In this document: one piece after another, positions 8,916-17,116 of the stretch
Position numbering within the stretch: position 1 is the first letter of the stretch
Layout of the letters: each line of letters starts with the position of its first letter
Assembly: GCA_002337215.1 (NCBI GenBank)
Contig: DDFO01000017.1
Span: forward strand, 328-30,017
Reading direction: 5' to 3'
Length of the DNA stretch: 29,690 nt
Source: Phycisphaerales bacterium UBA1926
GTDB lineage: Bacteria; Planctomycetota; Phycisphaerae; Phycisphaerales; UBA1924
The notes under the pieces: generated by a model
Seen by the model: the letters and a program-made list of their open reading frames with translations, nothing else
What the model was told of the DNA's origin: nothing
Databases searched by the model: none
Position numbers and translations under genes: made by a program

Positions 8916-10693
8916 GCCCATCGAGCCAACAACCCGGCGGCATCGTCCACACCTATCAGCGCTACGACCCCCAGCGCTTCCCGCCCCCCTCGGGCCCCGC
9001 CGGACCCGACCTCGCCGGCGCCGCGATGGACCACATGATGATGTTCGGCGATCGCCGCCGCCTCACCGAAGAAGACCTCGCCAACGCCGTCAAGATCGAT
9101 CCCTCCCAGATCGCCGGGCTCGGCCCGAGCCTCGACGCTCTGATCCACTTGCTCGAAGAGCGCAAACGCAAGATCCTTGAGACCTACGAGACTGACACCG
9201 TCCAGGCCGAGGCCGACCGCCGCTACTGCGACATCGCCCGCGACATCGACCCGCCCAAGCCGCTGCGAGAAGACGTCCGCAAGGCCCTCCGGCGGGGGCA
9301 CATCCCCGAGCTCGAGCGCGTCTGGTACGCCGCCGAGCGTCGCGATCCCGAGTTCGCCCAAGAATTGCTCGCCGCGCTGAGCGCCCTGAGTGATCAGTAC
9401 GAGGTCGACGAGCTCGCCGCCCGCTGGAACTTCAAGGGCCGCGATCCGCTGACCGTTGAGCAGGCGATCCAGCTGAAGATGGAGCTCGAGTCGATCGAGA
9501 AGCTGCTCGAGCAGCTCCGCGAAGCGAAGAAGAACGCGAAGATCGGCATCATCGACCTCGACGAACTGAAGCAGTTTGTCGACGAGGCGAGCATCGATCA
9601 GCTCAACCAGATGGGCGAGCAGATCGCCGAGCTCGTCCGCCGCCAGGCCGAGGCTCAGGGTCTCGAGCGCGACGCCGAGGGGAACTACAGCCTGACGCCC
9701 AAGGCCCACCGTGTTTTCCAGGCGAAACTGCTCGACGAAATCTTCAGCGATCTGGAAGCGGGCAAGCGGGGCCGCCACACCGGGCCCATCGAGGGCGAGG
9801 GCGTCGTCGAGATCCCCAAGACCCGCCCCTATGAGTTCGGCGACGCGGTCTCCAACATCGACCTCACCCAGACCCTGATCAATGCCGCCGTCAGCAGCGG
9901 GGGGGCGGAGCGGACACGCTCGGGCCGAGCCTCCTCCCGAGTTCGTATCAAGGCCGACGACATCGAGATCCACCGCACGCGCAACAATCCCAAGTGCGCC
10001 ACCTGCCTGCTGGTGGATATGTCGGGGTCGATGGCGCAGATGGGGCAGTACATCCAGTCCAAACGCATGGCAATGGCGATGGACGGCCTGCTCCGCAGCG
10101 AATACCCGGGCGACTTCCTCCGCACCATCGAGATCGCCACGTTCGCCCGCACCGTCCCTCCGGGCGAGATCATCTCGCTCATGCCCAAGCCCGTGACCAT
10201 CCGCGACTCCGTCGTCCGCATGCGCGTGGACATGGCGGACCCCGACGTCAGCGAGTCGATGGTCCACCCGCACTTCACCAACATCCAGCACGGCCTCAGC
10301 CTCGCCCGCAAGCACCTCGCGAACGTCGACACCCCCAACAAGCAGGTCATCCTCTTCACCGACGGCCTGCCCACCGCCCACTTCGAGAACGGCCCGGAGA
10401 CTGGAATCAAAAAGGGAAAGCAGACCGGCAATGAAAACTTCCTTTACATGCTCTACCCGCCGGATCCGCTGACCGAGCGCGCGACGATGCGCGAAGCGAT
10501 GGCCTGCGCCCGCGAGGGCATCACCATCAACGTCTTCCTGCTGCCGTCGTGGAGTCAGGACGAGGACGACATCGCCTTCGCCCAACGCCTCGCCGAGCAG
10601 ACAACGGGACGCGTCGTCTTTGTGGGCGGCGAAGACCTTGACCGCTTCGTGCTCTGGGATTACGTGAACCAACGCCGCAAGATCATCGCCTGA
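8912..10693 (+). CDS. von Willebrand factor A (VWA) domain protein, partner of the AAA+ ATPase
   Basis: This is a 593-residue protein starting at a GTG inside the previous stop. The first 340 residues are mostly charged helices with likely coiled-coil stretches (about 185-260). The VWA domain begins near residue 360 with a complete metal-ion-dependent adhesion site start, D369-M-S-G-S373; VILFTDGLPT supplies the later Asp. There is no signal peptide, so it is probably cytoplasmic. MIDAS-type VWA proteins bind partners through a divalent metal and often pair with MoxR/ChlI-like ATPases, as in BchI-BchD or RavA-ViaA. The overlapping gene order with the ATPase supports one functional module. The process served cannot be read from the window. 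Confidence 0.87.
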   Translation: MSPSSQQPGGIVHTYQRYDPQRFPPPSGPAGPDLAGAAMDHMMMFGDRRRLTEEDLANAVKIDPSQIAGLGPSLDALIHLLEERKRKILETYETDTVQAEADRRYCDIARDIDPPKPLREDVRKALRRGHIPELERVWYAAERRDPEFAQELLAALSALSDQYEVDELAARWNFKGRDPLTVEQAIQLKMELESIEKLLEQLREAKKNAKIGIIDLDELKQFVDEASIDQLNQMGEQIAELVRRQAEAQGLERDAEGNYSLTPKAHRVFQAKLLDEIFSDLEAGKRGRHTGPIEGEGVVEIPKTRPYEFGDAVSNIDLTQTLINAAVSSGGAERTRSGRASSRVRIKADDIEIHRTRNNPKCATCLLVDMSGSMAQMGQYIQSKRMAMAMDGLLRSEYPGDFLRTIEIATFARTVPPGEIISLMPKPVTIRDSVVRMRVDMADPDVSESMVHPHFTNIQHGLSLARKHLANVDTPNKQVILFTDGLPTAHFENGPETGIKKGKQTGNENFLYMLYPPDPLTERATMREAMACAREGITINVFLLPSWSQDEDDIAFAQRLAEQTTGRVVFVGGEDLDRFVLWDYVNQRRKIIA

Positions 10694-10747
10694 GCTCCGT
10701 CCCGGGACCTGTGAACGCGTCCGAGCCCGGGCTGAAGCGTGCGCATA

Positions 10748-10773
10748 GAAAAAACGCCGCCTGAAGGCGGCGC
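10748..10773 (-). terminator. Intrinsic terminator of the 10803-12008 gene
   Basis: A perfect 7-bp stem (10755-10761 with 10766-10772) closes a four-base loop. On the minus strand it is followed by a run of six T, from AAAAAA at 10749-10754 on the plus strand. It lies about 30 bases past the stop of the minus-strand gene. The plus-strand side lacks a T run, so it works mainly for the minus strand. Confidence 0.85.
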
Positions 10774-10802
10774 TCGAGGATCAATGGAATCGATTCTCAG
10801 GC

Positions 10803-12008
10803 TTAAGGGCAGCCGGCCGAGAAACCGGTCACGAACGCCGAGATGTCGGCGAGGTCGAACGTGCCGAACGGTTCGGCCAGATCCGCCGCGGCACCCTGAG
10901 TCGTGAACGCGGTGACGAACACCGAGATATCCGCGAGGTCGAGCGTCCCGAAGGGCTCAGCGAGGTCGGCGACGTTGCAGCCGGCATCGACGGGCTCGAG
11001 CACGTACACGAAGCCGCAGATGTTCACATCGCCCTGGTTCACCAGGAAGATCCGCCCCGTCTCGGGGTCGAACGAACCCGACTCGAGCTGCAGGTTGAAC
11101 GGATCGATGCTTGAGCAGATCTCGGTGAAGTCGAGAAGGCTCTCGCCCATGCCGTCGGCGAGTTCCGCCGCGGCGACCGGGGTGCCGTCGTACTGGTACG
11201 CCTCGAGGCCGGGCCCGGTGTCGTCGAACACGACGACCGCGGTGCCGCCCAAGCCCTGCAGGTCGGCGGGGGCGTTGGGCCCATCGGGGATGTCGAAGAT
11301 GCCCTTCGGATCACCGAAGCCGCGGAGCGGGCCATCGGCACCGACGGGGATGTCACCTGCCGCGTCGAGCGGGTTGAGCATGTTGTCGTAGCGGATGATG
11401 CTGACCGGGGTGTCCTGGATGACGGTGAAGAACTGCCCGGTCGCGGGGATGTACTCGATGTCCTCGCTGTCGGTGTTCGAACCCAGGATGCTGACGGGGC
11501 CATCGATCAGGCTGCTGCCGCCCGCGAGGTCCCACGCCCAGACTTCCTCGTCGCCCGAGACATTGACGAGTTGCCCGGCGCCGAAGCCCTCGGTGCTCGT
11601 GTTGATTGTCAGGCCCGAGGGGTCGCAGTCGACTTCGTTGTTGAGGCCGACAACATTACTATCCTCAAGCACAAGCAGGTCGACGAACTGGAGACCGTCG
11701 AACTGGCCGTCCGCGTTCTCGAGGATCTCGACCTCGACGATCTGGCACTTCGCGCTGCCGAAATCATCGCCCGCGTCCGTCGCCATCAGGAAGCGGTTGT
11801 TGCCCTTGTAGTGGCATCCCTCCGACGCCGTGAACTCGTATGTGAACCCGCCGAACACGGGCTCCTCATACTGGATCTGCTCGTTGAAACTCGCGCGACG
11901 GACGTTGTACTCCGTGCCGAACAGGGTGATGTTGCCCAGGTCCACGGCCTGCGCCGAAGCACCGGCTGCCATCCCGCAGAGCGTCACGATTCCGAGTGTG
12001 CGATTCAT
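10803..12008 (-). CDS. Secreted protein with duplicated GC-type dockerin-like C-terminus
   Basis: This is a 401-residue protein. The chosen ATG at 12008 has an AGGAGAG ribosome-binding site seven bases upstream and begins a clear signal peptide (MNRTLGIVTLCGMAAGASAQ); an upstream in-frame ATG at 12038 lacks this fit. The body, rich in Asp/Gly and strands (segments such as DIEYIPATGQFFTVIQDTP and FDPETGRIFLVNQGD), resembles a beta-propeller or DUF-type extracellular protein, but I cannot name it. The last 60 residues carry AEPFGTLDLADISVFVTAF and a second copy AEPFGTFDLADISAFVTGF, ending Ala-Gly-Cys-Pro. This tail is common in secreted planctomycete proteins and resembles a dockerin type I duplicate, but its usual Asp/Asn calcium loop is replaced by AEPFGT. 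The role is probably extracellular; the substrate is unknown. Confidence 0.8.
   Translation of the reverse strand: MNRTLGIVTLCGMAAGASAQAVDLGNITLFGTEYNVRRASFNEQIQYEEPVFGGFTYEFTASEGCHYKGNNRFLMATDAGDDFGSAKCQIVEVEILENADGQFDGLQFVDLLVLEDSNVVGLNNEVDCDPSGLTINTSTEGFGAGQLVNVSGDEEVWAWDLAGGSSLIDGPVSILGSNTDSEDIEYIPATGQFFTVIQDTPVSIIRYDNMLNPLDAAGDIPVGADGPLRGFGDPKGIFDIPDGPNAPADLQGLGGTAVVVFDDTGPGLEAYQYDGTPVAAAELADGMGESLLDFTEICSSIDPFNLQLESGSFDPETGRIFLVNQGDVNICGFVYVLEPVDAGCNVADLAEPFGTLDLADISVFVTAFTTQGAAADLAEPFGTFDLADISAFVTGFSAGCP
10831..10972 (-). repeat. 84-bp tandem duplication encoding the dockerin-like tag
   Basis: The units at 10831 and 10915 match at 41 of their first 50 bases, with an 84-base (28-residue) period. 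Each encodes an AEPFGT(L/F)DLADIS(V/A)FVT block. The match is lost in the linker after about 57 bases. Confidence 0.75.
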
Positions 12009-12156
12009 GCTGACTCTCCTGTCTGTTTCTCTATGCATTCCGCGGTCGGCCTCAGCCTTGCCGCGTCTGCCGTCCGAACTCTCGGCCGGCGATCTCTCGT
12101 GCAGCGAACCCGCTGGCGAGACCGCCGACGGGTGATGAACTACTCAACCGGATCGA

Positions 12157-13188
12157 TCAGAAGTCCACCCCGCGGCGGGTCAGCCACCCGCCGAAGAGGT
12201 TCTTATCGATATCCGGATCCGTATGGACCGCGAGCAGGCGGTACGCGCCGCGCTCGACCCGTCCCGAGACGTCAAACTGCCCGTCCGCGTTCGAGTCGCG
12301 GAATTTCGCGACATGCCCGTCCACGAACCCGATCTGACCAACCGTGCCGACCGCGCCTTGCTGGTCCGGGGCGGCGTTGGAGCGAGCCGTCAGTTTTCCG
12401 TGCATCGGGCCCCAACGGCTCCACTCCTGACGGTTGGGCACAGGCCCTTGAGGGCCGAAGGCGAGCCCCGCTGGCCCGTCCGTGATGCTCTTGGCCGTTG
12501 GTGCCGAAGACCCGTTGAGATTGAATTCGGTGTATTCGCCTTCTTTTCCAATATCCGCGACACCGTCACCGATGAACGGCACCATCGTCGGGCTCGTGTT
12601 GGCGATTCTGTCATCACGAAGCGGGCCGATCATGAACGCGGCGACCTGGGTCTGTGTCCGGCCGATCGGATCGAACGGGTTCGCGTGCCCGGTGTATGCC
12701 CCATACCACGAGAGGGCGTAGTTGGTGTTGTACCCCTCGCCGATCAGCCGGTCGAAGTCCTCCTGGGTGTACTGTTTCCACTGGTTGCCCTCGGAGAGAT
12801 CCTGCCGAGACCACGCGGTCGACGATTCGCCGGGGTTCGTCGGGCACAGCAGATCACCGGGCTTGCCGTACCCGCCGCGGACATAGTCCGCGACCCAGCC
12901 TTTTTCATCGAGCGGGCCGAGCGACCAGTCGCTGTTGTTGTGCCAGCGACCGGTGCTCATCCCAGCGTTGTTGTCGAGCGCGTGGGCGAGGCCCATCGTC
13001 ACGATCTGCTTCTGGTTTGACATGCACGCGACCTGCTGCGCCGATTCCTTCGCCGCCCCGAGCGCGGGGAGAAGGATGCCGATGAGCAGCGCGATGATTG
13101 CGATGACGACGAGAAGTTCAATCAGTGTGAATGCTGATCGGACTGCGACACGACTCTGGGTCGCACGGTACAGTTCGGCGGTCTTCAC
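12157..13188 (-). CDS. Prepilin-type N-terminal methylation domain protein (pseudopilin-like)
   Basis: This is a 343-residue protein. It starts at a GTG at 13188 with a GGAG ribosome-binding site about nine bases upstream. The N-terminus has a short basic leader and the type IV prepilin signature: residues 20-43 (F20-T-L-I-E24-L-L...) form the hydrophobic stalk. The residue before the expected cleavage is Ala19 rather than the usual Gly. The rest is a large, soluble, Trp/Gly/Asn-rich domain. Near the end is the FVDGHV motif, which fits the H-x(n)-DG signature of planctomycete prepilin-like (DUF1559-type) proteins. It is probably processed by a prepilin peptidase and displayed or inserted in the inner membrane. 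Such proteins are numerous in planctomycetes and their individual jobs are unknown. Confidence 0.85.
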   Translation of the reverse strand: MKTAELYRATQSRVAVRSAFTLIELLVVIAIIALLIGILLPALGAAKESAQQVACMSNQKQIVTMGLAHALDNNAGMSTGRWHNNSDWSLGPLDEKGWVADYVRGGYGKPGDLLCPTNPGESSTAWSRQDLSEGNQWKQYTQEDFDRLIGEGYNTNYALSWYGAYTGHANPFDPIGRTQTQVAAFMIGPLRDDRIANTSPTMVPFIGDGVADIGKEGEYTEFNLNGSSAPTAKSITDGPAGLAFGPQGPVPNRQEWSRWGPMHGKLTARSNAAPDQQGAVGTVGQIGFVDGHVAKFRDSNADGQFDVSGRVERGAYRLLAVHTDPDIDKNLFGGWLTRRGVDF

Positions 13189-13250
13189 GGTGGCATCTCC
13201 ATGCGTGTGAGGGAATCGAGATTAGCCGTAGCAAACATGCGCGATCACCG

Positions 13251-13271
13251 GCGAAAACATGAAGATTTCGC
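13251..13271. repeat. Inverted repeat in divergent intergenic region
   Basis: GCGAAA (13251-13256) is matched by TTTCGC (13266-13271) around a 9-base loop. It lies between the divergent prepilin and phytase-like genes. It could be an operator half-site pair or chance. Confidence 0.35.
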
Positions 13272-13292
13272 GAAGCATGACCGCGCTGACTC

Positions 13293-13324
13293 GAATGTGA
13301 AGAACGCCGTAAGAATGTGAAGAA
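13293..13324 (+). promoter_or_regulatory. Direct repeat upstream of the phytase-like gene (possible operator)
   Basis: GAATGTGAAGAA occurs at 13293-13304 and again at 13313-13324, a 20-base start-to-start distance (about two helical turns). The repeats end just before the AAGGAG ribosome-binding site (13331-13336). A response regulator often binds such spaced repeats; a link to phosphate control is only a guess from the downstream gene. Confidence 0.4.
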
Positions 13325-13344
13325 ACGACGAAGGAGTCGATACC

Positions 13345-14463
13345 GTGTTCACCCGCGCTACCACGATCAATCTCACCGCTTTCGCCGCTTGTGCAGGCAT
13401 CGTCGGATGCACAACGCAAGAGCATTCTCGCGACCAGAATCCCAGGCCGATCGCGGTGGTCTCGCCCGCCGCCGAAACAGAGCCCACCGTTTCGATGAAC
13501 GACGCCGCCGACGACCCCGCAATCTGGGTGCACCCAACCGACCCCGCCCGAAGCCTGATCCTCGGCTCCGACAAGGACGCCGGCCTCGGCGCCTACACAC
13601 TCCAGGGCGACCAAGTCGCGTTCCACTCAGTGGGCTCGATCAACAACATCGATACCGCGATCGTCGATGGAATCCATATTGTCGCCGGCACGGCTGTCGA
13701 TCAGAACGCCCTCTTGATCTGGGCCATCGATCCGCGGTCGCGCACGCTCTCGCGAATCGACAACGGGGGCATCCCATCAACCCTGCCTGACATCTACGGC
13801 TTCGCGCTCACCACCCTCAACGGCAGCACTTTTGCCCTTACCACTTCCAAGGCCGGTCTTCTTGAAGTCACAGAGATCTCGGTAAAAACAGGTGCAGCAG
13901 GCCCGAACACCCGTGCCACGCACACCGCGACAATCCCGGTCGGCGGCCAACTCGAGGGCGTTGTTGCCGACCCGGCTACAACCACCTTTTACATCGGCGA
14001 AGAGGCCGTCGGGATCTGGCGATACGACCTCCCGACCAATCCCGACGGCTCGATCCAGTGGGATGAGGCGAGGCACGCGCGCCGACTCATCGATACGTGC
14101 CGCGACACGCAAGGCTTCGGGAACCTCACCAGCGACGTCGAAGGCCTCACCCTCTGGGCCTCGCCTCCCTCGTCGAACGGGGGGTATCTCATCGCCTCGA
14201 GCCAAGGCGACGACCGCTACTGCGTCTACGAGCGTGCTGCGCCCAACACGTACCTTGGCTCGTTTCAGATCGTGCAAGGCAAGGGAACCATCGACGGCAC
14301 CACCCACACCGACGGCATAGCCGCGTGTGCATCCAGTCTTGGCCCGGACTTCCCAAGCGGCCTCTTCGTCGCGCAAGACGACGACAACAGCCCTGATCGC
14401 CAGAATTTTAAAGCCGTCGATTGGCGCGATATTGCCGAGGCGATGAACCTCGGAACGCGCTGA
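13345..14463 (+). CDS. Beta-propeller phytase-like lipoprotein
   Basis: This is a 372-residue protein starting at GTG 13345, with AAGGAG eight bases upstream. The N-terminus is a lipoprotein signal with lipobox I19-V-G-C22, so it is probably anchored in a membrane and exposed outside the cytoplasm. Family signs of beta-propeller phytases are spread along it: DAADDPAIWVHP (53-64), GSDKDAGL (74-81), NNIDTAIV (100-107), EGVVADP, EEAVGIWRYD, DVEGLTLW and YLIASSQGDDRY. These enzymes release phosphate from inositol phosphates in a calcium-dependent manner using Asp-rich sites. It is near full length for a single propeller domain. It is probably for phosphate scavenging outside the cell (family-based inference); no transporter for phosphate is adjacent. 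Confidence 0.85.
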   Translation: MFTRATTINLTAFAACAGIVGCTTQEHSRDQNPRPIAVVSPAAETEPTVSMNDAADDPAIWVHPTDPARSLILGSDKDAGLGAYTLQGDQVAFHSVGSINNIDTAIVDGIHIVAGTAVDQNALLIWAIDPRSRTLSRIDNGGIPSTLPDIYGFALTTLNGSTFALTTSKAGLLEVTEISVKTGAAGPNTRATHTATIPVGGQLEGVVADPATTTFYIGEEAVGIWRYDLPTNPDGSIQWDEARHARRLIDTCRDTQGFGNLTSDVEGLTLWASPPSSNGGYLIASSQGDDRYCVYERAAPNTYLGSFQIVQGKGTIDGTTHTDGIAACASSLGPDFPSGLFVAQDDDNSPDRQNFKAVDWRDIAEAMNLGTR

Positions 14464-14617
14464 GAACCGATCACCCGTCTGAATGAAATCTTGACACAGG
14501 ATTATCCGGTTTCCCCGCGGTTCACTGGCGAGATCCCCGATTCTGAGGAACGTTGAGAGCACAATCGCACCTGCCGCGTCTGCGCAGAGCAGCCGGAGGA
14601 ACACAAGGGAGATCAAC

Positions 14618-15277
14618 GTGAAGACCACCGTGACCGCTATCGCGCTCGCCGCGACCGCAGCATTCGCCGCCGCCGACGTCCAGATCACAGAGATCTGGAC
14701 AGGTCTTTCGGGCGCCGACGGCACCGAGGACTGGATCGAAGTCACCTGGAACGGCCAAGGCACATTCGATACGGGCTCCATCTTCTACGACGATTCCAGC
14801 GCCGATCTCGGTGCTGCCGGCCAGCTCGACAGCTTCATCCTGAGCTCGGGCGAGTCCGCCATCTTCCTGCTCGACGCCGATCCAGCGAACGGCGCGGCAT
14901 TCGCGACCGCCATCGAAGAGTTTCTTGCCATCTGGGGCAACGTCAGCAACGTTGGCTATACAAACGGCGGCGGCGGCCTCGGCCAGGGCGGCGACACCGC
15001 CAATCTTCTCGACGCCGCCGGAAACGTTCTTGACAGCCTGAGCTACGACGCCAGCGGCGATATCGCGACTTTTGAGAAGGTCAACGGCGTTACACGCCTC
15101 TCCGTCCTTGGCGAGAACGGCGCGTATTCGTCCGACCAGTTCGAGAACACCAACGGGGTTTTCGGGGCCGAAACCTTCGGCTCCCTCATCGGGTCGCCCG
15201 GCGTCGTCCCCGCCCCCGCCGGCGCCGCCCTCTTCGGCCTCGGCGGTCTCGCCGCCGCCCGTCGCCGCCGCGCCTGA
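14618..15277 (+). CDS. Secreted lamin-tail-like protein with PEP-CTERM-like sorting tail
   Basis: This is a 219-residue protein starting at GTG 14618 with an AAGGGAG ribosome-binding site. Residues 1-19 are a signal peptide (MKTTVTAIALAATAAFAAA). Residues 20-150 resemble a lamin-tail-type beta domain: VQITEIW at the start, DWIEVTW soon after, and a later LDSLSYD strand. The C-terminus is VPAPAGAALFGLGGLAAARRRRA: a Pro-rich motif, a hydrophobic stretch and a cluster of arginines, the layout of PEP-CTERM/exosortase-type or related sorting signals. It is expected to be exported and then processed or anchored. No exosortase is in the window. A terminator follows 28 bases later. Confidence 0.78.
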   Translation: MKTTVTAIALAATAAFAAADVQITEIWTGLSGADGTEDWIEVTWNGQGTFDTGSIFYDDSSADLGAAGQLDSFILSSGESAIFLLDADPANGAAFATAIEEFLAIWGNVSNVGYTNGGGGLGQGGDTANLLDAAGNVLDSLSYDASGDIATFEKVNGVTRLSVLGENGAYSSDQFENTNGVFGAETFGSLIGSPGVVPAPAGAALFGLGGLAAARRRRA

Positions 15278-15305
15278 TCGCCGAACGACAACGCCGATCG
15301 GATCC

Positions 15306-15329
15306 AACCCCGGCAACCCCGGGGTTTTT
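15306..15329 (+). terminator. Intrinsic terminator after the PEP-CTERM-like gene
   Basis: AACCCCGG (15306-15313) pairs with CCGGGGTT (15319-15326) across a five-base loop and runs into TTTTT (15325-15329). It is 28 bases past the stop. Confidence 0.85.
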
Positions 15330-15454
15330 CGTGCGCCAACGCTTCCCGGTCCCACCGATGTGAACACGATCTGTGCGCGCCAGATTCTGAAGTATCAATC
15401 TCTATTCGGATAAGAATATCTCCAGAGCCCATCTCGCGCTCTCTACCATCGATC

Positions 15455-17026
15455 GTGCGATACAAACCATTCCGCTTCGATCCGACACGAGCCAACCAGC
15501 GCGACTTCCCCCGGATGCGACGCATCGCATCCGAGATGGGCTACCGCCCCGACGCCTCGATCATCAAAGGTCTCGTCGACGCACGCTGGTGGCCCATCGT
15601 CTCCGTCGGCCTCGGCCCCATCCTCGGGTCGTTCACGTTCCTTGCCGCTGAGACAGCCCTTCCCGGCAACGAACACCTCAACGCCGACGCCCGGGTCATG
15701 CTCGGCATTTTCGTGCTCACCGCTTGGTACTGGATCACCGCCGCGATCCCCCCGTTCGCCACTGGCGTCCTCATCATGGGCCTCGGCGCACTCTTCCTCG
15801 GATACCCCGCCAAGGACGGCCGGCCATTCGCCGTCCCCGCCGGGGGATCAACCATTACCGACTGGACCGACTTCATCGCGCCGGCCGCCGCGCCCGTCGT
15901 CATCCTCATGCTGGGCGGCTTCATCCTCGGCAAGGCCGCGCACAAGACCGGTTTCGACACCCTCCTCGCCCAAGTCCTGCTCACCCCGTTCGCCGCGTCC
16001 CCGGCCCGCCTGATCCTCGGCGTCCTGCTTGTCACCGCCTTCCTCAGCATGTGGATGAGCAACACCGCGACCGCCGTGATGATGGTCACCCTCGTCGGCC
16101 CGCTCTGCTTCTCGCTCGACAAGAGCTCAAAGCTCCGCCGCGCGCTCCTCCTCGCCGTGCCGGTCGGCGCCAACGTGGGCGGCATCGGCACCCCGATCGG
16201 CACGCCCCCCAACGCCATCGCTTTCGGTGCGCTCAAAGCCGCGGGCGTCGAGCTCGACTTCCTCGGCTGGATGCTCTTTGCGGTCCCCGTCGTCGTCGTG
16301 CTGCTGCTCGTCGCGTGGGCGGCGCTGCTCGTGTTCTACAAGTTCACCGACGACGACCGCGCCAAGAGCGCATCGCTCGAGATGCCGCCTCCGCAACGCG
16401 GAGGGCTCGCCGCCGTCGTCACCGCGATCACCTTTGGGTTCACCGTCTTTCTCTGGGTCACGAGCCCCTGGACAGGCCTCCCGATCGCCGCTGCCGCGCT
16501 CGTTCCGCTCATGGTCTTCACCGCGTCGGGCATCATGTCCCGCAACGACATCAACACCCTCGAGTGGGACATCCTCCTGCTCATCGCGGGTGGGCTCGCA
16601 TTGGGCAAGGGCATGGAATCGACCGGACTCGCCGCCTGGCTCGTCGATCAGATCCCCCTCGCCGGGCTCCCCGCGATCGCGGTCATTGTCGTCATCAGTT
16701 CGATGACCCTGCTCATGTCCACGCTCATGAGCAACACGGCAACGGCGAACCTCCTCATGCCCATCGCCCTTGGCCTCGCCGGCGCCGCCGCGACAACCGA
16801 CGGGGGCGAATCAACGGTCCCCGTCGTCCTCTCGCTCACCCAGGCGGGCATCGCCGTCGCACTCGGCGCGGGCCTCGCGATGGGTCTCCCCGTATCGACC
16901 CCGCCCAACGCGGTCTCCTTCGCCGCGGGCGGTCTGTCTGTGTTCGACTTCCTCCGCATCGGCGCCATCATCGGTGTCGCTGGCCTCGCCGCGACGTTGG
17001 TCGTCTGCATGCTGCTCGGCGGATGA
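15455..17026 (+). CDS. DASS/SLC13-family anion:sodium symporter
   Basis: This is a 523-residue multi-spanning membrane protein starting at GTG 15455. It shows both internal repeats of the divalent-anion:sodium symporter fold. Each has an SNT sodium/substrate motif (S202-N-T and S426-N-T, in M-S-N-T-A-T-A contexts) and a paired (G/S)-T-P-P-N-A motif (249-254 and 481-486). The inverted repeat hairpins and about eleven to twelve hydrophobic segments fit the family. Members carry dicarboxylates, citrate, sulfate or similar anions with sodium; the exact substrate cannot be told from these motifs. The N-terminal 45 residues are basic and cytoplasmic. It has its own start region after the terminator at 15329, so it is probably a separate transcript. 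Confidence 0.9.
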   Translation: MRYKPFRFDPTRANQRDFPRMRRIASEMGYRPDASIIKGLVDARWWPIVSVGLGPILGSFTFLAAETALPGNEHLNADARVMLGIFVLTAWYWITAAIPPFATGVLIMGLGALFLGYPAKDGRPFAVPAGGSTITDWTDFIAPAAAPVVILMLGGFILGKAAHKTGFDTLLAQVLLTPFAASPARLILGVLLVTAFLSMWMSNTATAVMMVTLVGPLCFSLDKSSKLRRALLLAVPVGANVGGIGTPIGTPPNAIAFGALKAAGVELDFLGWMLFAVPVVVVLLLVAWAALLVFYKFTDDDRAKSASLEMPPPQRGGLAAVVTAITFGFTVFLWVTSPWTGLPIAAAALVPLMVFTASGIMSRNDINTLEWDILLLIAGGLALGKGMESTGLAAWLVDQIPLAGLPAIAVIVVISSMTLLMSTLMSNTATANLLMPIALGLAGAAATTDGGESTVPVVLSLTQAGIAVALGAGLAMGLPVSTPPNAVSFAAGGLSVFDFLRIGAIIGVAGLAATLVVCMLLGG

Positions 17027-17116
17027 AGACCACCGGCCCCGTCGAGTAATGACGCGCACAGTCGCCCCCGACGGTGACGTGACGCGGTAGCAAGCCGATC
17101 CCGACCCGGAAACCAA

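Noticed and set aside
14491..14520. TTGACA at 14491-14496 as a -35 promoter box
   Set aside because: No -10-like sequence lies 16-18 bases downstream (the region is CCCCGCGG).
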